Assembly: GCA_000697335.1 (NCBI GenBank)
Contig: JNEM01012235.1
Coordinates: 1 to 26,454 of the forward strand
Direction: 5' to 3'
Length of the DNA: 26,454 bases
Source: Conidiobolus incongruus B7586
Taxonomy: Eukaryota > Entomophthoromycota > Entomophthoromycetes > Entomophthorales > Conidiobolaceae
Positions 12,312 to 21,950 of this stretch are shown here, piece after piece. The stretch's first letter is position 1; each line of letters opens with the position of its first letter. The notes beneath the pieces are model-generated. The model was not told where the DNA came from. It did not search any database and saw only the letters and a program-made list of their open reading frames with translations. The translations under genes were made by a program, and so were the position numbers.

Positions 12312-12345
12312 TAAACAGTTGGACACAAAAACAGTTCCCCTAGTA
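12312..12345. other. Possible Tc1/mariner-type terminal repeat, isolated
   Basis: The sequence around AACAGTTGGACACAAAAACA stands out in base content from its surroundings and follows a TA. It resembles the CAGT-beginning ends of Tc1/mariner-like DNA transposons. No matching inverted end was found within a plausible distance; the only TCCAACTGTT is at 22595, across a host gene, and is probably chance. It may be one surviving end of a lost element. Confidence 0.2.
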
Positions 12346-12631
12346 AACAAATATTGATGCAAAATATTTTTTATTTTTTAATAGTTGATAATGATGAAAT
12401 GTTATTTTTTGATTTTTGATAATATCAAATTCACCACAAAGTATTTAACATTTTGTTTTTTGATATTTAAAAATTTTAAGCATTGTTAAATTATTAAATA
12501 TCATTATTAGTTCATTTCATTACACCTTAATTATAACCAATTTCATTTCTAATAAAAATTTCATAATCTGTACAAATTCTATAAAAATCTGCAAAATGGA
12601 TTTGAGGAATGGTTCATAGCAACTTTGAAAA

Positions 12632-12757
12632 CTAACAATAATATTTACAATAAGCAATCACCAATACTGCTTTATTGACTTCAATATCATAACTGTCACT
12701 TCTAACATTGTTATTACCCTTTCCAGCATCTGAACACTTCCTGTACAATTTTCAAAC
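12632..12757 (-). other. Coding-like relic, unrecognised
   Basis: On the minus strand about 38 codons are open without a stop and read KCSDAGKGNNNVRSDSYDI followed by EVNKAVLVIAYC. Residue composition is protein-like, not the N/I/K/Y/F mix of random A/T DNA. There is no start codon, and stops lie on both sides. I do not recognise a family. It may be a fragment of a host gene or of a mobile element. Confidence 0.25.
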
Positions 12758-13455
12758 TATAATACATTTAATACTAATTTAATAAATTTGACTAACCCAA
12801 TTGAACAATTTTCAAACTAATATTTTTGTTGAAATTATCTATTTTAGCAAATACTTCGCTTATTAACAATTTCTGAAATCAGTAACCTCTAATATTAGGC
12901 AAACAAGGTCGCATTGGCTAATCATGCTCATGTATATGAGTTATCACCCACCATTTTGGATTTTACTTTGAGCATTTGTAAGATATAATTCATAATATAT
13001 AGATAAAATAATATAATGTTAATAATGGTAAAATAAGAAATATAAAAATATAATATTTTATAACTTTTATATTATTTCTATTATGAAAATATATTTATAA
13101 AATTTAAAATGGAGGGTGAAAATTATAATATTTGCATGATTTAGTCAGTGGACCTTGTTCAGTTATATCAATAAATAATCTAAAAATAATATGAGTTTAA
13201 TCAAATCAATCCCTTGAAGTTATCATCCAAATCAATTATACTCGGTGGATCATTTCAATTAATTAGTATAGTAAATGATTTTTAATGAGTTATTAGGTTT
13301 CTTTATTTAACTAGAAGTTTACTATATATTGTTTTAATATTGTTATTATTGGTATTTATATAATATTTGTCAACATTTATTTTATTGTATTTTTATCTAT
13401 TAATTTTTATTGACTTTGATAGTTAATTAATACTTAAAATGACTACAAGTCCTAG

Positions 13456-13501
13456 GTAATTTCAATCTTAATTACTAAAAACTCTACTAACAATATATCA
13501 G
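13456..13501 (+). other. Candidate 46-nt intron joining an upstream start to the kelch gene
   Basis: GTAATT begins at 13456, a perfect TACTAAC branch-point word lies at 13485-13491, and the acceptor is CAG at 13499-13501. An ATG at 13439 (A at position -3) gives five codons plus two bases before the donor. After splicing, the frame enters 13502 without a stop and reaches the ATG at 13533 in phase. The predicted added N terminus is MTTSPSSGINIPELKY. The ATG at 13533 itself has T at -3, a poor context, which makes the upstream start attractive. The added residues are not a signal peptide, and the related gene at 23909 has no equivalent, so the case rests on the splice signals and frame alone. 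Confidence 0.45.
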
Positions 13502-13532
13502 TAGTGGGATAAATATCCCAGAGCTTAAATAT

Positions 13533-15152
13533 ATGTTAGCGTCAAAGAAACGCAAACTCCAGAGTAGTTCCATATATTTCGAGGACACACTGTACGCTTA
13601 CGAGGGAATTTCTATAACTGATTCTCGATACCTTTGGCTATTTAATTTGACCTTACAGTCCAACGTATCTACAATACCTTACAAACAGATTTACAGTAGT
13701 GCATTTCCAGATAATTTTGAAGTGACGTTGTTTTTGTTTTGTAGTAATGAGGGGAACTCGATGTTTAAGGAGTGGGAAATGACTTTATATACACCAAATA
13801 TAAATGGGTCGGACGACGCTAGCTTTTACACGGTTAAGGACTTGTCCAATATTATTCCGAACAAAGTACTGAGTAAAGGAGGACCAGGATCGCGGTTAGG
13901 TCATAGTATTGAAAGTACTAAAAAGGGCGATATTTGGGTATTTGGAGGGTTTAGCATTAATAACAATTTTACTAATAATAATGGGTATTTTTATTATTTT
14001 AATGGAATTAAAAATAAGTGGGAAGACATGACAAATTTAGCACGTCAGTATAATGTCCCAAATTTAGCTTATCATACTTTGAATAATATTGATGATGAGT
14101 ATTTGGTACTGCTAGGTGGTGGTATACCGAATGATGATGATCGCTCACTAACTGATGTTGAATTTAATACAATGTATAAGTTTGATATTATACATAAGAA
14201 ATGGACTCAGAATAAATTGATTAATTGTCCGCCACATCCTAGGATAGGATTTTCTGCAACACAGATAAAAGATCAGTTGATTATAATTGGTGGTACGAAT
14301 AGTATGAATGATACCGATATGAAATTATATGGCGACATGTACTCTTTAAATCTCAAGAATTTTGAATGCACTCCAATCTTTCCAAAAATGCCCGACAATT
14401 CTACCATCACAATAAGAAGAGCTTGGCATGCAGATTCTCTTGTTAACGACCAGTTAATACTTACTTTCGGAGCTTGTGAATCACCCAAGCCAGGTATATT
14501 ACCATCTCCACGAGATGCAAATATGATTGTTTTGAATACAAGCAACTGGACCATTCAAAACACATTCATCCCAGCCAAAACTACCATCCCTCCGCATGTT
14601 TCCTCGAGATTAGGTCAATTGCCACCCCAAAGAACTTGGATCTACACCCTAATCGGAGTATCTCTACTCCTCCTCATATTATTTCTCCTGCTCTACATCT
14701 TTCGCCTACGCCGCAAAGCTTACAACCAACAGAAATCCGCGATTACACTCGATTTTCTATCGCCGTTTGCATCCAATTTACAATGGGTTACCTCCGACAA
14801 CCTCTCACTAAAACTCAACTATTCGACTATCTTCACTCTGAGCCAGCCTACCAACAGCAGCTATCTGAATCTCACTCAAAGCTCTACCGAGGATCTCAGG
14901 CACTTGGACAATTCCAACATTCCTTTCAGAAGGTGGTCCTTCGATCAAACTTCATTGAGACCGAAACTTGTGCTCGATCGCCCTATACTCCCCGGTTTAA
15001 TTGATACAACTACTGAAACTCATGTTGATGCTAACCATGGATTGTTAGCTAATTATAGTACTGCAACTTTAAGGGATCATGAACAGGACGAAACTGTCAA
15101 GAAAGATGATGGCGATGGTAGTAGTATTGATAGTGTACTAACTAACATTTAA
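13533..15152 (+). CDS. Kelch-propeller single-pass membrane protein, subfamily B, intact
   Basis: A 539-residue protein with six propeller blades (about 8-345), probably displayed at the cell surface; ligand unknown. Clear blades have G138-G139 with W163, G195-G197 with W224, G253-G254 with Y270, and RAWHADSLV with W339. Sequons include N38, N44, N145, N259, N289, N335 and N338. C232 and C279 are the family cysteines. A leucine-rich membrane segment (370-390) is followed by RLRRK. The tail carries WVTSDNLSLKL (418-428), TEDLRHL (452-458), FRRWSFDQ (465-472) and LDRP (481-484). The conserved part starts at KKRKLQSSS (5-13), shared with the gene at 23909 through different synonymous codons, so it is under selection as protein. 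The start at 13533 may be internal to a two-exon model beginning at 13439. No signal peptide is seen. From about 14380 on, third positions become C-rich, unlike the A/T-ending first half. Confidence 0.9.
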   Translation: MLASKKRKLQSSSIYFEDTLYAYEGISITDSRYLWLFNLTLQSNVSTIPYKQIYSSAFPDNFEVTLFLFCSNEGNSMFKEWEMTLYTPNINGSDDASFYTVKDLSNIIPNKVLSKGGPGSRLGHSIESTKKGDIWVFGGFSINNNFTNNNGYFYYFNGIKNKWEDMTNLARQYNVPNLAYHTLNNIDDEYLVLLGGGIPNDDDRSLTDVEFNTMYKFDIIHKKWTQNKLINCPPHPRIGFSATQIKDQLIIIGGTNSMNDTDMKLYGDMYSLNLKNFECTPIFPKMPDNSTITIRRAWHADSLVNDQLILTFGACESPKPGILPSPRDANMIVLNTSNWTIQNTFIPAKTTIPPHVSSRLGQLPPQRTWIYTLIGVSLLLLILFLLLYIFRLRRKAYNQQKSAITLDFLSPFASNLQWVTSDNLSLKLNYSTIFTLSQPTNSSYLNLTQSSTEDLRHLDNSNIPFRRWSFDQTSLRPKLVLDRPILPGLIDTTTETHVDANHGLLANYSTATLRDHEQDETVKKDDGDGSSIDSVLTNI

Positions 15153-17380
15153 TTAATAACTCGTTTAAAAACTGTGTAATATCAACTCATATTTTTTGTA
15201 GATCAAAATTATGTTAATAAATTGTATCAATTATGTTATATTATTTTAATAACTTTCTAAGATTATTACTAGATTTATTATTAAACTTAATATAGTCAAT
15301 TTAATTTTTCCTCAACATTGTTTTCTTGTTATTTGTGGACCTTAACCACAATTTTCTTAATTTTGAATCCTATTTAAATCACCTAAAAAATGAAAAAATG
15401 AATATCATTACAAAAGTGTTGGAATTAATTATTGAGAATATGATCTTATATTCTAGAGATAATGATTTAATATTTGTATATTAATATAATATTTAGTATT
15501 TTTTTCACATTATTAATTTAAAATTCAATTCAATTTGATAAATAATTAATAAAATTTAATAAAATTAATTATTAATTTATATTTATCAAAATATTTATTT
15601 AAATTAATGCTATAATTTTAAATATTCTAATACATTATTCAAATTAATATGGGTAATAAATTAATTTAGATCTAAAATTCTCTAATAATTTAAGTACTTT
15701 GATAAAAAAATACTTTATTTAAATTATAATCAATTAATATGAATTAATCCAAAGCTTTTGTATAATAATATTTTTATTTATATGAAAAAAATAATGATAT
15801 AATTGGTTTAAAATTGATATTTTCGAATATTAATTAAAATAATTATTTCATGTACTAAATTGGAAGTGAACTAAGCATTACATTAATGCCATTATAACAA
15901 TATCTCGAAAAATATCACTAAAGTCAAATTATATATATTATATTTTGATATTTCAAATTTCCCAATATATATTTAAATATCATAATAATTGAATGATATT
16001 AGTAATTTAATATTAGATTTATTTGTATATTTTATATTATATATAAATATCAATTTTTTTGAACAAAGTATTCAATTAGTTCAAATTTAAAAAGGAGCTT
16101 TTGTTGAATTAAAATGAAACAATTTAATGTTTGATTAGGAATAATATAGAAAAATTAAAGATATAATTCTATCCAATTAAATTTGTTTTTAATATTTAAT
16201 AAAATCATAATAATTTCACATTATTTGATTTATATATTCCAATAATTTATTCTAAAATATTGGTTTTACCTTATGTGTAATCTTTCTGAAACCGCGACCA
16301 AGTCATTACGTGAAATGTTTGCAATTTTCTTGTATTAGTTCACTTAATACCTCATGATTTTAAGAGTGCTCTATATTCCTTGGATGGAAGTGTAGGCTTT
16401 GTTTTAAAGGTTCGGAGTATGTCAAAACCTATGTATTATTCAAAAATCTCATCATTCCATAATATATAATAAATAGGAGTATCTCTTTGATTTTTTCAAG
16501 ATATGCAACAGTGCATTATTTTTCCCAAAAGAGGTTTTTTTTTAGAGAAATTTATATTGATAATTACAATATTGTTTTTCAATTCCAAATATACTGATAT
16601 TCAAATTTTCCAAATTAGAATTATTTTTAATAATTAATCCTGAAGAAAATCAATTTTTATCATTATTATAATATTAAGGAATAAATTGTATTTAATTTAT
16701 ATTCAGTGAAATTTCTAAAAAACAAATATTATTAATATTGGAATTTGAATTTTTAATATTAGATATGTAAAATTTAAAAAATTAAATAAATTCTAATAAA
16801 ATTATTATTTTTCAATTTATTTATTTTGACAGAAATATATTCATATTTTCTCGCTGAAATGAAGTATAATACAGTTTGTATTTTATTTATTATTGATATT
16901 TTTTAAATAATTATATTAAAATTGTGAATTTATACTAGACTGAACAATTTATATATTTTGTCAAATTTTTGTATCTCACATATTCATTAATATTTATCTT
17001 TTAAAATTGGTGCTTCCATTAGTTCTGTTACTACTTCAATATTAATCATTATATGACTAATACATTCCCTGTTCAAATTTTGAATTTATTCCTCAAAAAC
17101 TGTTAAAAATTTAATAAAAATAATTTCCATTAACAAATGAGCACAATATACTAAATAAAATGGACTTATATAAATGAAATATATCCAACTAGATAACTTA
17201 ATATTTCATTTTTTCTAACATTATTTCTCTTCAATATTATAAATCTTATAATTGAGCAAATGCCAAATAACTTAAATTTATTAAAATGTGAAAATAAAAT
17301 ATAAATTTATAATAAAATATATAGTATTAAAATGAGTATTAGTAAAAATTTTAATATTATATATCTTAAGTTTATTATAT
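15153..17380. other. AT-rich spacer with one possible zinc-finger relic
   Basis: Presumed 3' UTR of the kelch gene (AATAAA near 15213), then A/T-rich DNA. The only part with coding-like composition is around 16260-16470, described separately. No RNA gene or copy of the dispersed repeat was found. Confidence 0.45.
16364..16462 (+). other. Coding-like relic, possible zinc-finger fragment
   Basis: About 32 codons, open to a TAA at 16460, read GWKCRLCFKGSEYVKTY and then VLFKNLIIP. The W-K-C-x-x-C start followed by a Y and a F-x-N-L resembles the first half of BED-type zinc fingers found in hAT-like transposases, but the histidine half is missing and there is no start codon. Composition is GC-richer than the flanks. 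It could equally be a host exon fragment. Confidence 0.2.
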
Positions 17381-17584
17381 TTATATAAGATATTTTTTAG
17401 GATTTGTAACAAGATTAGTTAAGGGTATTAATGCCAGCTCCAATACTTCATCACAATGGTCAGAGGTATAAGTGACTATGTGATCTCCAACTCTCGGGGC
17501 CAAGAGGACCAGTTGGGTCGCGATAGCTATCCGATTACGTATATCATATGGAATTAATTGCAAATTAGAATGAATGAGAGCCAT
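17381..17584 (-). CDS. Short coding-like ORF, unrecognised (67 codons)
   Basis: Reads from ATG at 17584 on the minus strand to TAA at 17381-17383. The first 60 residues have a protein-like mix (IPYDIRNRIAIATQLVLLAP, then VGDHIVTYTSDHCDEV and LELALIPLTNLV), and the DNA is markedly GC-richer than both flanks, including CTCGGGGCC and GGGTCGCGA. This differs from chance ORFs here, which are rich in N, I, K, Y and F. I see no membrane segment or signal peptide; the middle could form amphipathic helices. It may be a complete small gene, the last exon of a gene continuing into 17600-17930, or a relic. Upstream on its strand no AG acceptor lies close to the ATG, so the ATG start is the simplest model. 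Family not recognised. Confidence 0.35.
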   Translation of the reverse strand: MALIHSNLQLIPYDIRNRIAIATQLVLLAPRVGDHIVTYTSDHCDEVLELALIPLTNLVTNPKKYLI

Positions 17585-17599
17585 GTTGTAAAAATATGT

Positions 17600-17930
17600 A
17601 TTAATGAGTAAGAAAATAAAGTTGTGGTAGAATTGATTTTATTATTGAAATAAGTATGATGAATAATATAACTGGTAATAAGTTAATGGGTGATTTTAGT
17701 AACACTAAGGTGGTGGTGTTACTCTTGGAAGTGATGGATATAGAAGAAGATAATTGGCAATAGAAATGTAATTTTGAATACAAACCAAAAATCAAGCTTC
17801 TATGATATAAGCTACTGGTGTATTTAAAGGTATTTTAAGAGTTTGTGAGGGTGTGGCTGTGCAGTGGTGTATCCTTGTGATGGTTCTCGGAACTGGTTCC
17901 TCATTTTTGTTTATTCAAGGGAGCAGAATG
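17600..17930 (-). other. GC-richer minus-strand segment, possible upstream exons or 5' UTR
   Basis: This segment continues the compositional island of the 67-codon ORF. On the minus strand an ATG near 17903 opens 26 codons (FREPSQGYTTAQPHPHKLLK), while another frame reads PSQTLKIPLNTPVAYIIEA and, past one stop, IANYLLLYPSLPR. A GTAACA near 17719 with a CAG near 17670 could bound an intron of about 51 nt. I cannot build one consistent spliced frame into the ORF at 17584. Real multi-exon gene, 5' UTR and decayed gene are all possible. Confidence 0.25.
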
Positions 17931-18163
17931 CGACAATATTAAAATAAATAAAAATTTTTGATATATTGAATATAATTAATTGATTATATGATTTATAAAT
18001 TTAAAATCAAGTTTGCATAATAAAATATTACTCAATATTTGAAAAGAGTATTAATTATTTTCATAAGCTCTTTAGGGAATGTATTTATTACTTTGTAATT
18101 TAAATAATAGGAATTTTTTGTAATTGAAAAAAATAAATATTTTAATATATAAAAAAAAAACAA

Positions 18164-19400
18164 ATATATATTATAAAATTAATAAATTCTTTTATTTCTA
18201 ATAACTTTTTGCTATACTTTTAGCAAAAATCTAACAATTAAAAAATAGTTCTTTTTATTAAAGATTAAAATTTGATGTTTCACAAACCAATTAAATTTTT
18301 CTACAAAAATTTTCTATCTTATAAGCTAGTTTTTTAATTGCTTAAAGCAATTATAATCACATAAGTTATAATCTAAAGAATATACTAGATGTAGTAGTTT
18401 TTTCCAGTTATTTTTTATTAGAAAGTTTTTTACAAATTAAAATTTATGTATTTTATAATCATCATGTAAACTAATAGGTTTACTTAAATTATATTAAGAA
18501 TACTAATTAAAAATAGTTTTATTTAAAAAAGAAATATAAAGTTTACTATCAATTAATTTTCCTTTAAGAATTAAATAAGAATAGCATATACTACTATAAT
18601 TTATCATAATAATTAACATTTGTTGATTAATAAAGTAATTATTTAAAGGAATTTATAGAAAAGGTTGATTTAATTTAATTTAACACCTTGATTTATATTT
18701 TAATAAAAGATTATACAAAAGAATTTAAAATTCATTAATTATAATAATCTATTATAAAAGCTTTAGTTTCTAACTATACCTTAATAAGTTTTGTTTAACA
18801 ATAGTTACTCTAGTTTTTTTTAAGCTTTAGTTAAATTATAAAGTATTTATTTTATATTTCTATTAATTAATTTTAATTTAATCTTTAATATATATAAAAT
18901 ACTTATGTAACTAATATTAAAGTATTTTGATAATTTTTTAACTAAAATAAAAAGGTGTTTTTTAATATAATTTTTTATTTTATTAATAAGTAAAAAAAAT
19001 AACAGTTAAAATTAATTTTTTAGATTTTAATAGGTTTTAGGTAGTTTCTCTCTTAACTTTAAAGTAATTTACCTAGTAATAAATTGTTAATTTAGATAAT
19101 ACTTTATTACTAAAAGTTATTTATAAATTTTAAATAATTTTAAAGGATTTGTGATTAAGTTTTACTAATACTAAAATAAAAAACTTTTGATGGATATTAT
19201 TTGGTTTAAATATAATTAAATTAAACAATTAATTTTAAAAAATAAATTTTTTAATCAAAAAAGTTATTATATATATATAATTCAAAACTATTTATTTTCT
19301 TATTTATTTTGTATATATTTTTTTATTTAAAACTAATAATATGTTTGAAAAATCAGAAATTAAAAAATTTCCTATTTCTTTAATTCTAAAGTAATAATTT
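18164..19400 (+). repeat. Dispersed AT-rich repeat, copy B (forward orientation)
   Basis: Used here as the reference orientation. Its first 300 bases match 26085-26454 closely, with the shared word TTATTAAAGATTAAAATTTG at 18255 and 26175, CTTATAAGCTA and CAATTATAAT in the same order. Its full length matches the reverse complements of copies A and C. Similarity to copy C at the outer end stops near 18164, and at the inner end it fades near 19400. No ORF, poly(A) tail, terminal inverted repeat or clear target duplication is visible. Class unknown; the copies look fairly diverged, so they are old. Confidence 0.62.
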
Positions 19401-20734
19401 AAAAAATTATATATTAAATTAAAATAAATTGTTGTATATTATTTTATAAATATAGAATACTGAGTTTATAATCAAGTCTAATAAAAACATATTATTTTGA
19501 TATATAATATTAAATAGATAATATATTAAATCCTTTTATTTTGATCCTTATATCAATATATATAATTTGATATATAAGTCTCAAATATGAAATTTTTTTT
19601 AATTATTACTCTAATTATTCATTGTTGAATAAATTTATATTTTATTTGTATTTAGAAAAATTGATTATATACATTTTAAATAATAATTTATATAATAAAT
19701 TGATTGAATATTGTTGTAAATAATACTTTGGCTTTGAAAGTAATAAACGGATTATGCCAATTAACTAATATAAAAACGACGTTTATATTTCATTTGATTG
19801 AAAATGAAATATTAGAGGATTTGAATAATATATTTATCTCTCATGTTACAAGCAAATTCAATGAAATAAATTTACTTAAGATGGAAGAATACAATTAAAA
19901 TTCATAGCGACGTAAGTAAACATAATTTAGTTTATATTAATGCGATTAATAAAATCATTGAATCATATGACATATTGATGAATCATTAAAAGAAATATAA
20001 ACAATAATAAGAATGTTAAATGAATATAATTTGAAATAAAAAATATAATGTTTTGTAAGGTGCTTACTCTTAATTTAGATTATATGTAAGTAAACACATT
20101 GGTAACTTTATCAGATAAGTTGAAGTGCAAAAGAATATTTAAATTATTGATCAAGAATCGCTTAAATTCCAAGGTTTAAATGCCTTTATTATATGATTAT
20201 AGACAATCTACAATATTTAACAGTATAGAATCTAAATAGTAAATAATAGAAATAGTCATATAATTAATGGTTTAAATAGTGATTAATAAAAATAACTGAT
20301 AAAATAGTTAAAAAATAGGGAAATCAATAGAATCAATATTAATATAATTAAAATAATTTATCCATATCAATTCGCATAGTTATACAAAAACAAAACATAG
20401 ATTAATTTATCATTATATCAGACATCAAATGATAAATATATGTAATATAGAACGAGATAAACTTTTGTCTCTTTGTACTATAACTAGATTAAGAAAAATG
20501 AGTTAATTATCATACTGTTTTTATTAAAATATAACACCATATTTAATAAGGTACTAATATCATTTTGGTTAAAAATATTCTCTCAATTTTTCAATACTAT
20601 CGTATATCATTATAAATACTGTGAGAAATAATATTTTTAAAGATACTTATGAATATATATAATATTTTTTAAAAATGAATAATATGACAAAAATTTTGCA
20701 ATAGCCTAAAAAAAGCATCAATCTAAAAATATTT
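19401..20734. other. Spacer between two converging repeat copies
   Basis: About 1.3 kb lying between repeat copies of opposite orientation. A stretch at 19704-19898 is open on the plus strand for 65 codons, beginning with TTG, not ATG, and reads partly protein-like (NGLCQLTNIKTTFIFHLIEN, then EILEDLNNIF). It may be a remnant of a coding exon or of an element body. The rest has stops in all frames. Confidence 0.35.
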
Positions 20735-21950
20735 GTTTATATAAATAGATTTAGAAAATGTTTTAATTTCTAACTTTTCAAACATATTTCAAGCTTTGAA
20801 AAATTGATTATATTTAAATAATATAAAAGAATTAGTATTTTCAAACTATATATATAATTTATAACTATATTTTGATTAAAATAACTTTAATTAAAAATTT
20901 GAGGTAAAATTTAATCATATATAAATTAAATAATGATCAATATTAGTTTTTTATTTTAGTATTATTAAAACTCAACCATAAACCTTTTAAAAATATTTAA
21001 GATTTAAAAATAGCTTATAAAGATAGTATTTAATCCAAATCTACCACTTATTACTGGATTCACCACTTTAGAATTAAAAAGGATATTATTTAAAATCTTG
21101 ATAAATTTAAATAATTTATTTTTATTATTATTTTTTGAATATATAATAAAATAAAAAAATATTTTGAATAACACCTTTTTAATCTAAAAAAGATATTTAA
21201 AAAATTAAGTATAAACTATATAATTATACTATATATATTATATTTTAAAATTTAGATTACTTAATAAAAATATCAAAAAAATTGCTTATAATTTAAGAAA
21301 AACTTGATAAAAATTAAAATAACAATAGTTAAATAGAATTTTTTAAGATATAACCAGAAGTAGAGGTTTTTAAAATAATTTAATATAATTAAAAATTCTT
21401 ATATTTTTTTATATAGTATCTAATTTTAAATAACAAATTATTTAGTTAAAATAATCCCTTTTATAAATTATAATAAATAAAAATCCTATTATTAGATAGG
21501 TGTTAAACTTTTAAATGATTATAATAATATATTAAATTTATATCATTATATTGAAAATAAATTAACTAATGATATATTATAAGTTTTTTTAAATAAAATA
21601 ATTTTAAATTAATTTTTTTATTATAAATTCAAAATATTAATCATTCTGTATAATAATTACAAAATAAATAAAATTAAAATTATAAAAGATTTTTTTATAT
21701 ATAAAATAAAGAAAAAACTACTATATCTATTATACTTACTAGATTATAACTTATGTAATTATATCTGTTTTGGGTAATTAATTGATATACTTATAAGCAA
21801 AAAATCTTTGATAAATAAATCAAATTAATTTATAAAAATCAAATTTCAGCTTTTAATAAAAATAACTATTTTTAGGTGTTAGAAGCTTATGAAGTATATA
21901 ATAAAAAATTATTAATATAAGAAAGAATATTAATTTTATATTATATATTA
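20735..21950 (-). repeat. Dispersed AT-rich repeat, copy C (reverse orientation)
   Basis: Reverse complement of copy B along its whole length and same orientation as copy A. Landmarks are CTTTTCAAACATATTTC near 20776, GAAAAAACTACTATATCTAT near 21711, AGATTATAACTTATGTAATT near 21742 and CTTATAAGCAAAAAATC near 21791. The outer end stops matching copy B near 21950. With copy B it makes an inverted pair with arms of about 1.2 kb. Confidence 0.62.

Larger units (their letters stand above)
11301..13438. other. Spacer with weak relics, no intact gene
   Basis: Mostly A/T-rich. Two spots stand out and are listed separately: a transposon-end-like sequence near 12312 and a minus-strand coding-like relic at 12632-12757. 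A slightly GC-richer patch at 12900-12980 also reads like decayed coding on the minus strand. The 11349-11555 stretch is open but A/T-rich and lacks an ATG, so I do not call it a gene. Confidence 0.5.

Noticed and set aside
13320-13400. Hydrophobic frame (LLYIVLILLLLVFI) upstream of the first B gene, as a signal peptide exon
   Set aside because: The frame is preceded by a stop with no ATG, and no donor site leads to the kelch exon. A/T-rich DNA often reads as hydrophobic.
14273-14554. 93-codon minus-strand ORF inside the kelch gene
   Set aside because: Antisense shadow of a conserved propeller region; nothing similar is kept in the paralogs.
14636-15004. 122-codon ORF overlapping the tail region of the kelch gene in another frame
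   Set aside because: It exists because the C-rich codons of the true frame leave few stops in the shifted frame. The paralog at 23909 has no equivalent long overlapping ORF, and the true frame shows conserved motifs.
17601-17795. 64-codon minus-strand ORF rich in L, I and S
   Set aside because: It looks membrane-like only because of A/T-rich pyrimidine tracts. Other frames of the same segment look more protein-like, so I did not call this one a gene.
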